Part shown: positions 45,011-54,026 of the stretch, piece by piece
How positions within the stretch are numbered: position 1 is the first letter of the stretch
Layout: the number at the start of each line of letters is the position of its first letter
Assembly: GCF_029691405.1 (NCBI RefSeq)
Contig: NZ_CP121467.1
Span: forward strand, 744,001 to 808,000
Source: Streptococcus sp. D7B5
Lineage (GTDB): Bacteria; Bacillota; Bacilli; Lactobacillales; Streptococcaceae
DNA length: 64,000 nt
Direction of reading: 5' to 3'
Program-made: the position numbers and the translations under genes
Notes under the pieces: generated by a model
Told to the model about the DNA's origin: nothing
What the model saw: the letters and a program-made list of their open reading frames with translations, nothing else
Database searches by the model: none

Positions 45011-45440
45011 CCTCGCTTTCTAAGCTTAAGGCTCAAGATAAAAAGACTATACTCAGTAACAGCTAGAAAACAAGTTTTTCATCTAGTTACTTGACGCAGT
45101 CGCTGTCTGGTTTGAAATGCACTTTACCAAGCTTCTTCAAACCTAGTCATCGTTGCGGGGGTGAGACAAGGAAAATCGAACTCTTCGAGTTACCGAATCT
45201 GCCTCGTTTTCCTGTTTCTAGACTCGGGCTAAAAAGGTCCCCCGGACCTTCCTCGCTTTCTCATTTCTAGGCTCAGGGTAAAAAGACTATACTCAGTAAC
45301 AGCTAGAAAACAAGTTTTTCATCTAGTTACTTGACGCAGTCGCTGTCTGGTTTGAAATGCGCTTTACCAAGCTTTTTCAAACCTAGTCATCGTTGCGGGG
45401 GTGAGACAACGAAATCGAACTCTTCGAGTTACCGATTTCT
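45011..45440. repeat. Two tandem copies (240-bp period) of a structured ~190-bp repeat
   Basis: Copy 1 (45011-45200) and copy 2 (45251-45440) are about 90 percent identical from CCTCGCTTTC to the CGAACTCTTCGAGTTACCGA hairpin. Each contains an AGTAAC...GTTACT long stem (AACTAGATGAAAAAC/GTTTTCTAGCTGTT) and a terminal stem. In copy 2 GTGAGAC (45401) pairs with GTCTCAC (45441), overlapping the nadE stop codon. The spacer holds AGGTCCCCCGGACCT. No coding capacity is supported in either copy. It is neither BOX nor RUP as I know them. Confidence 0.8.
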
Positions 45441-45443
45441 GTC

Positions 45444-46268
45444 TCACTCCCAAAAGTCATCAAATACGGTGATTGGTAGGTGGCGTTTGTGTTGGCCTTT
45501 GTACCACCAGTTTTCGATAGTCGCTTGAGCTTCTGGGCTGATTGTTTTGCCTTCAAGGTAATCATCAATTTCATTGTAAGTGACTCCAAGTGCAACTTCG
45601 TCAGCAAGTCCAGGTTTGTCTTCTTCTAGGTCTGCTGTTGGGATTTTTTCATAAAGAGCTGAGTCTGCACCAAGTTCCTTCAAGAGTTGTTTCCCTTGGC
45701 GTTTATTGAGGCGGTAAAGAGGGAGAATATCTGCACCACCGTCACCAAACTTGGTAAAAAAGCCTGTGATATTTTCCGCAGCATGGTCTGTTCCAATGAC
45801 CGCTCCGCTATGGGCACCCGCAAGGGCATATTGGGCAATCATACGACTACGAGCCTTGATATTTCCCTTGTTAAAGTCTGAAACAGGACTTCCTGTCGCT
45901 TCGACTGCAGCTGTCATAGCATCAGCTGATTCCTTGATATTCACAACCAAGCTGACATCTGGCTGGATGAAAGCAAGAGCTTTTTGAGCATCTGCTTCAT
46001 CAGCTTGCACTCCATATGGCAGGCGGACAGAAATAAATTGGTAGCTGTCATCTCCTGTCTCTGCTCGCATTTCTTCCATAGCTAATTGCGCCAAGCGCCC
46101 TGCCAAGGTTGAGTCCTGACCCCCAGAAATCCCTAGTACAAAGGTTTTAAGGAAAGGATATTTTTTCAAGTATCTCTTTAAAAAGTCAATGGAACGACGA
46201 ATTTCCTCTTGGGCGTCAATCACTGGTTTGACACCTAGTTGCTGGATAATGACCTCTTGCAAACTCAT
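45444..46268 (-). CDS. nadE: NH3-dependent NAD+ synthetase
   Basis: NadE amidates nicotinic acid adenine dinucleotide to NAD+ using ATP and ammonia. The 274-residue protein has the PP-loop SGGQDS (48-53), [33 protein letters not shown] and the C-terminal [13 protein letters not shown]. Its start overlaps the pncB stop by 4 bases (ATGA). Together the pair makes NAD+ from imported nicotinate or nicotinamide. Confidence 0.96.
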   Translation of the reverse strand: MSLQEVIIQQLGVKPVIDAQEEIRRSIDFLKRYLKKYPFLKTFVLGISGGQDSTLAGRLAQLAMEEMRAETGDDSYQFISVRLPYGVQADEADAQKALAFIQPDVSLVVNIKESADAMTAAVEATGSPVSDFNKGNIKARSRMIAQYALAGAHSGAVIGTDHAAENITGFFTKFGDGGADILPLYRLNKRQGKQLLKELGADSALYEKIPTADLEEDKPGLADEVALGVTYNEIDDYLEGKTISPEAQATIENWWYKGQHKRHLPITVFDDFWE

Positions 46269-47725
46269 TCTTCTTCTCCTTCACCAAGGGCTTCTTTGCG
46301 CATCTTGTCAATCAAGTCCATTTTGTCCTGCCAAATATCACGCGCCAAGTCCACTGGATAGTGTTGCGGATTGAGTACCCGTTTATACTCATCCCAAAGC
46401 TTGTCAAATTCCTTACGAGCATAGGCTTGAATCTCAGTTAAACTAGGCAAGTTGTAAACTAATGTTCCTTCTTTGAAAATTTCCACCAAGAGAGGAACGG
46501 CATCAAAATTACGAACGGTCTTTTTGATGTAAGTATAGGTCGGATGGAACATTTTGATTTCTGTCATGCTGGCAACATCCACACCGTCATAGGTGATGTA
46601 GTCACCTTCTGACTTACCTTTTTCACGACTAGTAATGCGCCATACTTGCTTCTTACCTGGGGTCGATACTTTTTCAGCATTGCTTGAAAGCTTGATGGTA
46701 TTGCGCATCTTACCAGTTTCATCTTCGATAGCTACAATCTTATAAACCGCTCCAAGGGCTGGCTGGTCATAGGCCGTAATCAGCTTGGTACCCACCCCCC
46801 AAACGTCAATCTTAGCGTGTTGCATTTTGAGGTTAAGGATGGTATTTTCATCGAGGTCATTGGAAGCGTAAATTTTGGCATCTGGATATCCAGCCTCATC
46901 TAACTGTTGGCGAACTTTCTTGGAAATATAGGCTATATCCCCTGAGTCGATACGAACGCCTTTAAAATTAATCTTATCACCCAACTCACGCGCTACCTGA
47001 ATAGCAGCTGGCACACCGATTCGAAGCGTATCATAAGTATCTACTAGAAAGACACAATCACGATGGGTTGATGCATAGGCCTTAAAGGCCTTATAGTCGT
47101 TTCCATAAACCTGTACCAAGGCATGGGCGTGAGTTCCTAGTACGGGAATTCCAAAGAGCTTCCCTGCTCGCACATTGCTAGTCCCGTTGGCTCCACCAAT
47201 CACGGCTGCGCGTGTTCCCCAGATAGCCGCATCCATTTCTTGCGCACGACGTGTCCCGAATTCCATCAAGGGCTCATCTTCAATGACTGAACGAATACGT
47301 GCTGCCTTGGTCGCTATCAAGGTTTGAAAGTTAACGATGTTTAAAAGAGCCGTTTCGACCAACTGGCATTGGGCAAGAGGGCCTTCAACCTGTACAATCG
47401 GCTCATTAGCAAAAACCAAGTCCCCTTCCTGAGCGGAACGAACTGTTAATTCTAACTTGAGATTTCGTAGGTAGTCCAAGAATTCTCCATGATAGCCAAG
47501 CGACTCCAAGTAGTCAATATCGCTATCTGAAAAGCGCAAATCTTCAAGATAATGTACAATTCTTTCCAAACCAGCAAAAACCGCATAGCCGTTCTGAAAA
47601 GGTTGCTGGCGGAAGTAAACCTCAAAAACCGCCTTCTTATTGTGAATTCCTTGGTCAAAGTAAACTTGCATCATGTTAATCTGGTACAAGTCCGTGTGCA
47701 ATGTCAAACTATCATCTGGATACAT
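46265..47725 (-). CDS. pncB: Nicotinate phosphoribosyltransferase
   Basis: PncB makes nicotinate mononucleotide from nicotinate, PRPP and ATP. The 486-residue protein shows [42 protein letters not shown], a GTHAHALV block with the catalytic histidine, and [16 protein letters not shown]. It is coupled to nadE. The upstream region has an extended -10 promoter. Confidence 0.95.
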   Translation of the reverse strand: MYPDDSLTLHTDLYQINMMQVYFDQGIHNKKAVFEVYFRQQPFQNGYAVFAGLERIVHYLEDLRFSDSDIDYLESLGYHGEFLDYLRNLKLELTVRSAQEGDLVFANEPIVQVEGPLAQCQLVETALLNIVNFQTLIATKAARIRSVIEDEPLMEFGTRRAQEMDAAIWGTRAAVIGGANGTSNVRAGKLFGIPVLGTHAHALVQVYGNDYKAFKAYASTHRDCVFLVDTYDTLRIGVPAAIQVARELGDKINFKGVRIDSGDIAYISKKVRQQLDEAGYPDAKIYASNDLDENTILNLKMQHAKIDVWGVGTKLITAYDQPALGAVYKIVAIEDETGKMRNTIKLSSNAEKVSTPGKKQVWRITSREKGKSEGDYITYDGVDVASMTEIKMFHPTYTYIKKTVRNFDAVPLLVEIFKEGTLVYNLPSLTEIQAYARKEFDKLWDEYKRVLNPQHYPVDLARDIWQDKMDLIDKMRKEALGEGEEE

Positions 47726-47810
47726 CTGTTTTCCTTCTTCCTACTTTACAAAGGTATGAATGTATTCTACCACTTTCACACCATCCGATAAATTAGTACT
47801 ATTATAACAC

Positions 47811-47819
47811 ATTTTACTG
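47811..47819 (-). promoter_or_regulatory. Extended -10 promoter of pncB-nadE
   Basis: TGTTATAAT on the minus strand, about 85 bases before the pncB ATG, with a weak -35. I saw no palindrome that I could assign to a known NAD-repressor such as NiaR. Confidence 0.65.
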
Positions 47820-47841
47820 AGATTGATAAAAAGCTAACAAG

Positions 47842-48330
47842 CTATTCTCCATTCTCCAGTTCATCCATATCTTGCTCAAACTTTTTTTGAGCCCATTCGC
47901 CATAACTTTTAAGGCCAAGATTGCCGATAAAAACCCAAGGAAGGTAGATCAGATAAGTGATGGCCCAAGCAGACAAATATTTAACGTTCAAAGGATTGTG
48001 CTGATAAATTTCGATATTGAATTGATAATTCTCCAACATCAAGAGAGTCGTAATAGCGAGAGTCACCAGCAAACACCCTCCAATCGTAAAATGAAAACGA
48101 CTATAGTAGGTCACTCCAAGTTGTCGTGTACGATTGAAAAAGAAGAAAATTCCTAAAAGAAGGGTAACCAGAAGAATATTAGGATTAAAAAGAGCAGGTG
48201 ATAATACAGCCACCAGATAGCTTAGCAGAATGAGCCCGATAAACACATTAAAAGACTCTGTCCCAGCTTTGTTAATCAGTTGTTCTTCTCTTTCGTCTAA
48301 TAATTGATAATAAAAAAATCTATTTTTCAT
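47842..48330 (-). CDS. Four-span membrane protein paired with an XRE regulator
   Basis: The 162-residue protein begins with a charged helix (LLDEREEQLINKAGTESFN) and has four hydrophobic segments, ending in an acidic tail. I do not recognise a named function. Its start overlaps the upstream XRE gene by 11 bases, so the two are co-translated. Pairs of a small XRE regulator and a DUF-type membrane protein with a DEREEQL-like start are common in Firmicutes. They are often thought to form a sensing or stress module, but this is not proven. Confidence 0.78.
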   Translation of the reverse strand: MKNRFFYYQLLDEREEQLINKAGTESFNVFIGLILLSYLVAVLSPALFNPNILLVTLLLGIFFFFNRTRQLGVTYYSRFHFTIGGCLLVTLAITTLLMLENYQFNIEIYQHNPLNVKYLSAWAITYLIYLPWVFIGNLGLKSYGEWAQKKFEQDMDELENGE

Positions 48331-48529
48331 CTTCTTCCTCCCAAAATAATTGATCTAAAGTTTTGCCTAAACATCTGCAAATGGACTGGCAAAGGGAGAG
48401 ACTAGGATTGTATTTCCCAGCTTCAATCAAACCTATAGTCTGCCTAGTAACACCTACAGCCTCTGCCAAATCCCCTTGTGTTAAATCAAGCTCCACACGA
48501 GCTAATTTTAATTTTAAGTTTTTAGCCAC
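48320..48529 (-). CDS. Small XRE-family transcriptional regulator
   Basis: This is a 69-residue Cro/C1-type protein with the helix-turn-helix LTQGDLAEAVGVTRQTIGLIEAGKYNPSL, of the YozG-like short class. I prefer the GTG start at 48529. AAGGAGG is followed directly by an ATG (48535) with no spacing, whereas the GTG lies six bases further down at the ideal distance. It is coupled to the downstream membrane-protein gene, which it probably regulates. Confidence 0.85.
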   Translation of the reverse strand: MAKNLKLKLARVELDLTQGDLAEAVGVTRQTIGLIEAGKYNPSLSLCQSICRCLGKTLDQLFWEEEDEK

Positions 48530-48728
48530 TAGCATCCTCCTTCACATTTTTAAAAAGTTGCGCTTCTTTTTAAATATATTATACCATATATCTAACTTAA
48601 TGCAATATATAAATGTCATTTTGTAAGATTTTATTAACAAAAAACTCTCTACCATCTTACATGATAAAGAGTATTCGTTCTTTTTTTGATACTTAGCTAA
48701 GTTCCTCTTCAAAGGAAAGAAGTCTAGA

Positions 48729-49139
48729 TCACAAATCCTTTTGGTAATAGTATCTTTGCCCTGTGTAGGGATAGTCTTGCAAGGTAAAGACTTCCTTGTA
48801 GCCATGGCTTAGATAAAAATCTGGCGCTTGAAACTGGTAAGTATTCACGAAAGAAAAACGACAGTTTCGATTCTTGGCTTCATTTTCTGCTCGCTCCAAT
48901 AGTTTTGAACCAATTCCTTGTCCCCTCAATTCCTCTTTCACAAATAAATATTCGATTTCCAACCAATTTCCGAAAGTCTCAGCTACTAAGCCCGCCATGA
49001 GATTGCCCTTTTCGTCTTCAACATAAAGGTTCAGTGGCTCGCTTTCAGCCTCTTCTCTTTTAGAACGATTATAAGCACGAATCAAATCCCCTATTTCTTG
49101 CGCTTTAAGCGATTCCTTATTTTCCAATCTAACGTGCAT
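48729..49139 (-). CDS. GNAT family N-acetyltransferase
   Basis: This 136-residue single-domain acetyltransferase has the acetyl-CoA motif LFVKEELRGQGIGSKLLERAE (motif A) and the C-terminal FYLSHGYKEV. The substrate is unknown. It stands alone between the XRE pair and the permease. The stretch 48540-48728 upstream of the XRE genes holds no other supported feature. Confidence 0.88.
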   Translation of the reverse strand: MHVRLENKESLKAQEIGDLIRAYNRSKREEAESEPLNLYVEDEKGNLMAGLVAETFGNWLEIEYLFVKEELRGQGIGSKLLERAENEAKNRNCRFSFVNTYQFQAPDFYLSHGYKEVFTLQDYPYTGQRYYYQKDL

Positions 49140-49202
49140 CCAAACCTCCTAATAAACTACTACAGCTTGATTATAGTCTTATTTCGATGGACTGTCAAAC
49201 TA

Positions 49203-49231
49203 GAAAAACTCACCAAACAGAGTTGATGAGT
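49203..49231 (-). terminator. Terminator after the amino-acid permease gene
   Basis: AACTCATCAAC and GGTGAGTT pair and run into TTTTTCTAG on the minus strand, directly after the stop codon. Confidence 0.75.
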
Positions 49232-49238
49232 TCATGAT

Positions 49239-50603
49239 TTATTTTCTAAATTTCCACTGACTATAAATCCCAAAAACAAGGATCCAGATGGCAGAACCAA
49301 CTGCCCCCATGAAGGTAGACTCTTGCAAAAAGAGAGTCACGAAAACAAAGACAAAAAAGAGAATGGTTAGGGGATTAAGCAAGCGATACTGAGGCATGAG
49401 GTAGCCATCAGCCATGAAGTCTTGTGACTTACGGTATTTGAGATGGGCCACCATAATCAAGATATAAATCGCGATGTAAACACCTGATGAGGATGCGGTG
49501 ATCAAAGCAAAGGCATCTGAAACACCTGGTAGCACGTTGATAAAGGCAGCCAGAGCAATCAAGATCGCTGAGGCGATGATGGCATTTTGAGGTACATTGT
49601 GGCGAGAAAGGGTATCGACCTTGATGGCCTTTAAGAAACGATTGGGCGAATCATGGGCAATCTGATATAAGTGTCTCCCTGTTGAGTAGAGAGTTGAGTT
49701 AAGAGCAGACGCTGCTGAGGTCAAGACAACAAAGTTGATTAGAGCCGCCGCCCACTTGATCCCTGCCAGTTCAAAGACCGTTACAAATGGAGAATCTGAA
49801 GAATTAAGATAAGACCAAGGAATAATGGCCATAATCGCAATGAGAGCTCCCCCGTAGAAGAAGATAATTCTGAGAGGAATTTCCTTAACAGCTTTGGGCA
49901 AGACCTGACGAGGGTTCTTTGTTTCAGAAGTTGTCACCCCGATAAACTCAATCATCAGATAGGCAAAAAATACCATTTGAAAGGCCATGACAAAGTTCAT
50001 AACTCCGTTTGGAAAAAGAGAGAACTGGTCGCTGATATTTGCCAAACTTGCAACACCATGCGGTGTCTTAAAGCCTGTCAAAACCATAAAGACCCCAGTG
50101 GCAATCATGGCTAAAATCGCCACAATCTTGACCATAGCAAACCAAAACTCGACTTCTCCAAAGAGCTTAACCGCAATCAGATTGACCAAAGCCAAAATCG
50201 TTAAAAAGACAAGCTGAATCAGCCAGCTAGGCCAGGTAGGGAACCAGAAGCGGACATAGTCTGAGATGGCAGTGATTTCTGCCATACCGATAAAGACAAC
50301 TGACAGCCAATAAGACCAAACTGAGAAATATCCCCAGCCTTTCCCCAAATGACGGGTGATAAAGTTGATAAAGGTATGCTGTTCTGGATCCTGATACAGC
50401 ATCTCCCCAACAGCCCTCATCATCAAAAACATAAAGGCTCCTGTGATCATATAAATCAGAATGATAGAAGGTCCAGTAAGGCTGATAGAGCGACCAGCAC
50501 CTAGGAAAAGTCCGGTTCCGATTGTTCCCGCAATGGCCATCACCTGAACATGGCGATTGGTTAAACCACGCTCCATTTTATTTTTCTTCTTATTTGAACT
50601 CAT
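49239..50603 (-). CDS. APC-superfamily amino-acid permease
   Basis: The 454-residue protein has about twelve membrane spans and the amino-acid transporter signature near the N-terminus (GLTNRHVQVMAIAGTIGTGLFLGAGRSISLTGPS). It also has a middle FFAYLMIEFIGVTTSETKNPRQVLPKAV block. It belongs to the AAT/GabP-like branch of proton symporters. The amino acid carried cannot be decided from the sequence, although D-serine/D-alanine/glycine or GABA type names are often used. It lies behind greA's terminator with a short leader. Confidence 0.9.
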   Translation of the reverse strand: MSSNKKKNKMERGLTNRHVQVMAIAGTIGTGLFLGAGRSISLTGPSIILIYMITGAFMFLMMRAVGEMLYQDPEQHTFINFITRHLGKGWGYFSVWSYWLSVVFIGMAEITAISDYVRFWFPTWPSWLIQLVFLTILALVNLIAVKLFGEVEFWFAMVKIVAILAMIATGVFMVLTGFKTPHGVASLANISDQFSLFPNGVMNFVMAFQMVFFAYLMIEFIGVTTSETKNPRQVLPKAVKEIPLRIIFFYGGALIAIMAIIPWSYLNSSDSPFVTVFELAGIKWAAALINFVVLTSAASALNSTLYSTGRHLYQIAHDSPNRFLKAIKVDTLSRHNVPQNAIIASAILIALAAFINVLPGVSDAFALITASSSGVYIAIYILIMVAHLKYRKSQDFMADGYLMPQYRLLNPLTILFFVFVFVTLFLQESTFMGAVGSAIWILVFGIYSQWKFRK

Positions 50604-50629
50604 ATAGTCTCCTATTTATCCAAAAAACC

Positions 50630-50668
50630 AAAAAGGAGTTGAGCAAGGCAAAACCTTCACTACTCCTT
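50630..50668 (-). terminator. Terminator after greA
   Basis: AAAAGGAGT and ACTCCTTTT form the stem, with an inner AAGG/CCTT pairing in the loop, and Ts follow on the minus strand. Confidence 0.8.
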
Positions 50669-50679
50669 TTTCATCCTAT

Positions 50680-51162
50680 TTAGGCTGTTTTCTCAACCTT
50701 TAAGATTTTGACATCATAGCTACCAACTGGTGTTTCAATCGTTGCAGTATCGCCAGTCTTCTTGCCAATTAGAGCACGGCCAATCGGACTTTCATTTGAT
50801 ACTTTACCAGCAAAAGCATCTGCACCTGCAGAACCGACGATGATGTAGACCTCTTCTTCGTCTTCACCGACTTCTTGGATTGTTACTGTTTTACCGATTG
50901 CTACCTCATCTTGGGCAACTGCATCGCTATTAACAATTTCAGCATAGCGAATTTTTGTTTCTAGACTTGAAATTTGTCCTTCAACAAAAGCTTGTTCATC
51001 TTTCGCTGCTTCATACTCACTATTTTCTGAAAGGTCTCCATAGGAACGAGCAATCTTGATACGCTCTACGACTTCGGGACGTCGAACGAGTTTCAACTCC
51101 TCTAATTCTTTTTCTAGTTTTTCCTTTTCTTCAAGGGTCATTGGGTAAGTTTTTTCTGCCAT
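50680..51162 (-). CDS. greA: Transcription elongation factor GreA
   Basis: GreA enters the secondary channel of RNA polymerase and stimulates cleavage of backtracked transcripts. The 160-residue protein has the N-terminal coiled coil with the acidic tip ([14 protein letters not shown]) and the C-terminal FKBP-like domain ending [22 protein letters not shown] and [12 protein letters not shown]. The length is normal. It follows mltG on the same strand. Confidence 0.96.
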   Translation of the reverse strand: MAEKTYPMTLEEKEKLEKELEELKLVRRPEVVERIKIARSYGDLSENSEYEAAKDEQAFVEGQISSLETKIRYAEIVNSDAVAQDEVAIGKTVTIQEVGEDEEEVYIIVGSAGADAFAGKVSNESPIGRALIGKKTGDTATIETPVGSYDVKILKVEKTA

Positions 51163-51194
51163 TTTTTTAACTTTCTTTTCTATTTCTTTTTTAA

Positions 51195-51225
51195 AACAAA
51201 ATTATGTGGAAAACCACATAATTTT
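51195..51225 (-). terminator. Hairpin/terminator after mltG
   Basis: AAAATTATGTGG and CCACATAATTTT form a perfect stem with an AAAA loop overlapping the mltG stop. On the minus strand it continues into TTGTTTTAAAA, so it is moderately T-rich. Confidence 0.7.
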
Positions 51226-52969
51226 AGTTTGAACTACTTGCTTGAGGTAACTTGCTATTGATATGCTCTGCAACGTTTTGATCATGTTCTTCTTTTGTTG
51301 TTGCAAAGTATACTTTACCGTCTTCAACATTGGCTACAAAGTACAAGTACTCACTCTTTGTCTGGTTTACACTTGCTTCAATCGCATCCGAACTTGGGCT
51401 ATCAACCGGTCCAGGCATGAGGCCAAGGTGTGTGTAAACATTGTATGGTGAATCAATCGTTGTATCAATTCCAGCGTCATCTGCTAAACTAATCTTTTGA
51501 CCAAGTTTTCCTTGAGCATATAGGATAGCGATATTACTTTGAAGTGGCATACCGACATTCAAGCGGTTATAGAAGACACCTGCGATTTTCTTGCGGTCTT
51601 CGGTCTTAGCACCTTCTTTTTCGACAAGAGAAGCAATGCTGAGCAATTCATTAACTGTCAGATTCTTTTCTTTGATCGTAGCGTAGTATGGTGACATAGC
51701 CTTGTCCATAGCAGCTACCATCTCATCAATCAAACTTTCAACAGTTGTGCTGTCTTTGATCGTATAGGTTGCTGGGAAAAGGTAGCCTTCAAGACGATAA
51801 CGAACGCCACTGTCTTTTGTTGGAAGACTTCCAAGTAGGTTTGGATACTTGGCTACTAATTGTGAGATAAAGGTCTCATCTTGAACTTTTGCCAAGAAAG
51901 CATCCGCAGTAAGAGGTTCTTTAAATTCACCTTGAAGTTGTCCTACTGTTTGAGCGATTTGCTCTAATGTATAGCCTTCTGGAATGGTCAAGTTTGCAAG
52001 AACAGGTGCCTGAGCTTCAGGAGTCCCACCTTTTTGCAATTCTTGAATCAACTCATCCGTACTCATACTCTTCTTCAAGTTGTAATAACCTGACTTCAAG
52101 TTAGCATGGCTATAGTATTTAGCATAAAGGCTAAAGATCAGTCCATGTTTAACCAAACCAGATTTTTCCAAGGTGCTTCCAATTTCTTGAACGTTTGCTC
52201 CGTCTGGGATTTGAACCGTTACATAGTCCTTAGAGCTCGCATCAACAGGTTTCAAAGAATCTTGAACGTAACCATAACCAAAGTAACCACCGACTGCAAC
52301 GAGTACTAGGAGAACTAGAACTGTTACTAGGCAACCTTTGGCTTTTGATTTTTTCTTTTTCTTAGTTGATGTTGCACCTTGACGACGACTACGACGCGGA
52401 GCATCAGCTAATCCACTGCTAGATTCTGTAGAAACAGGCTCTACTCTTTCAGGCATCCCTAGGGTGATTTCCTCTTTCTTGTCTTCTGTTTTATAGGTTA
52501 CGGCAACCTTAGTCGGAGTATCGTTAAATTCTTTTTCTTCGGGTTTAAGCTCAACTGGTTCTACCTTAGGTTGAACGGGTTCCACTACAGGTTCTTCAGC
52601 CAGATGAATCGGCTCTACTAGAGGTTCTTCAGATTCTACAACTTCAATCTTGTCGATGATTGGCTGTCTAATCTCTTTCTCTTCTTGGTCATCCGTTTCA
52701 TCAGTTCTAGCACTTGAAAGTGGAGGAACACTTGGTGCATTCTTTAGAATTTTATCGACAACAGACAGGGAATCAGCCATCAACTCTTCTGTTGATGTTT
52801 CTGGTTCAAGATCTGAAGGAGTTGCTGAACTAGCTTGAGATGATGAAGCCGTCAGATTTGGAATCTCTACTTCTTTCTCTCTTCTATCTTGTTCTTTTAC
52901 TCTTTCTAAATCACGTAGAATCTGCTCTTTAAAGCTTAATTTTTCTTCTTCTCTTGATTTTTCAGTCAA
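51224..52969 (-). CDS. mltG: Endolytic murein transglycosylase MltG
   Basis: MltG cuts nascent peptidoglycan strands next to the elongation machinery. The 581-residue protein has a long, variable cytoplasmic region (1-210, acidic and P/E/V-rich), a span near 213-235 and a LysM-like part. The YceG catalytic domain follows, with the catalytic Glu in ASLVEKEGAK and the conserved SPYNVYTHLGLMPGPV. The cytoplasmic region differs strongly from the pneumococcal version I recall. I prefer the TTG start at 52969, seven bases after AAGGAGG. The ATG at 52975 is only two bases from that site. Confidence 0.92.
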   Translation of the reverse strand: MTEKSREEEKLSFKEQILRDLERVKEQDRREKEVEIPNLTASSSQASSATPSDLEPETSTEELMADSLSVVDKILKNAPSVPPLSSARTDETDDQEEKEIRQPIIDKIEVVESEEPLVEPIHLAEEPVVEPVQPKVEPVELKPEEKEFNDTPTKVAVTYKTEDKKEEITLGMPERVEPVSTESSSGLADAPRRSRRQGATSTKKKKKSKAKGCLVTVLVLLVLVAVGGYFGYGYVQDSLKPVDASSKDYVTVQIPDGANVQEIGSTLEKSGLVKHGLIFSLYAKYYSHANLKSGYYNLKKSMSTDELIQELQKGGTPEAQAPVLANLTIPEGYTLEQIAQTVGQLQGEFKEPLTADAFLAKVQDETFISQLVAKYPNLLGSLPTKDSGVRYRLEGYLFPATYTIKDSTTVESLIDEMVAAMDKAMSPYYATIKEKNLTVNELLSIASLVEKEGAKTEDRKKIAGVFYNRLNVGMPLQSNIAILYAQGKLGQKISLADDAGIDTTIDSPYNVYTHLGLMPGPVDSPSSDAIEASVNQTKSEYLYFVANVEDGKVYFATTKEEHDQNVAEHINSKLPQASSSN

Positions 52970-53020
52970 AAGCATTACCTCCTTGTTGACAATCCATAAT
53001 ATTATATCTTAAAAGTCGTA

Positions 53021-53053
53021 GAAAAGCAACCAACTAGGGCATTCCCTAGCTAG
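53021..53053 (-). terminator. Terminator after the GNAT pair
   Basis: ACTAGCTAGGG and CCCTAGTTGGT pair around AATG and run into TGCTTTTC on the minus strand. Confidence 0.78.
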
Positions 53054-53055
53054 TT

Positions 53056-53553
53056 TTATTGATTTTCAGGCTGCCAGACCATATCATACCATGTTTCCCC
53101 AGCAAAGTTTGACTGGGATATTCCTTCATTAACAAAGCCGTGCTTTTCATAATAGGCGATAAGGTAATCATGACACGTCAGATTAATGCCCTCTCGCTCA
53201 TGTTCTAAAGCGACTTCTTTCAAAGCCCTTAATAGTCTTTTCCCCACTCCCAAAGCTTGTGCTTCCTTGGCAATAGATAGGCAAGTCACAGAAATATAAC
53301 CTCCAGGTTGATGGCTATAGTCTTTTATTTCTTCTGTAAATGACTGATCATGTAGATGGCGGTGTGGGACGACTGGACCTTCGATATAACCAAGAATATT
53401 CCCCTCTTTTTCAGCTACCAGAAAACTGGTCTGAATTTCCTGCAAATGGGCCTCAAAGACCGAACGAGGAATGGCTTCCTCCAGTGAAAAATTCTCCAGC
53501 TCTATCTCTATAATCCGATCTAAATCCGAAAATCTTGCTTGTCTGATTTTCAT
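53056..53553 (-). CDS. GNAT acetyltransferase (second of a tandem pair)
   Basis: The 165-residue acetyltransferase begins MKIRQARFSDLDRIIEIELENF and has motif A in SIAKEAQALGVGKRLLRALKE plus YYEKHGFVNEG. It resembles the gene before it (IRQATLSDLEEML; YFEMNGFVEEE), suggesting a local duplication. Its ATG overlaps the upstream stop by 4 bases. I start at 53553, after AGGAGGAA, and not at 53595. Substrate unknown. RimI-like ribosomal or arylalkylamine-type labels would be guesses. Confidence 0.88.
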   Translation of the reverse strand: MKIRQARFSDLDRIIEIELENFSLEEAIPRSVFEAHLQEIQTSFLVAEKEGNILGYIEGPVVPHRHLHDQSFTEEIKDYSHQPGGYISVTCLSIAKEAQALGVGKRLLRALKEVALEHEREGINLTCHDYLIAYYEKHGFVNEGISQSNFAGETWYDMVWQPENQ

Positions 53554-54017
53554 ATTTCCTCCTGATAAAAGGGATTTCCCCAAATCAGATACCATTCAGA
53601 GCCACTGCCATAATGACTCTCGGTCACTTCTTCTTCAACAAAGCCATTCATTTCAAAATATGATAGTAGTTCATCAGGACTCTGCAAAAGAATACCTTGA
53701 TAATCTAGTTCGACTGTCACCTGTTTCAAGGCTGCAAGAAGAAGAGTTCCCAGCCCCTGTCCCCAATGGTCAGGATGAATAGTCAAGGATTTTACTTCTA
53801 TCCATTTGGGATGAAGAGACTGAGCTTCTCCCAAAACATAGCCCACGAGCTGATTTTCATCCCCAGCTACAAGAAAGGTACCCGCAGTCTTGCGGATACT
53901 CTCTTCTAAGGATTGGTGGCTAAGTGTCTCTTCTGATGAAGGATTGGCTTCTTCAATCGCCAACATTTCTTCTAAATCTGATAGGGTAGCTTGCCTTATA
54001 GTGATTGGAATTTCCAT
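53550..54017 (-). CDS. GNAT acetyltransferase (first of a tandem pair)
   Basis: This 155-residue acetyltransferase starts MEIPITIRQATLSDLEEMLAI, has motif A LTIHPDHWGQGLGTLLLAALKQ and a C-terminal YFEMNGF segment. It is 9 bases behind murC and 4 bases overlapped with the next GNAT gene. All three probably share one transcript. No substrate can be assigned. Confidence 0.88.
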   Translation of the reverse strand: MEIPITIRQATLSDLEEMLAIEEANPSSEETLSHQSLEESIRKTAGTFLVAGDENQLVGYVLGEAQSLHPKWIEVKSLTIHPDHWGQGLGTLLLAALKQVTVELDYQGILLQSPDELLSYFEMNGFVEEEVTESHYGSGSEWYLIWGNPFYQEEI

Positions 54018-54026
54018 CTGTTTTCC

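Noticed and set aside
45011..45440. BOX element in the nadE 3' region
   Set aside because: The sequence lacks the boxA/boxC core motifs that I know and has a different unit length and structure.
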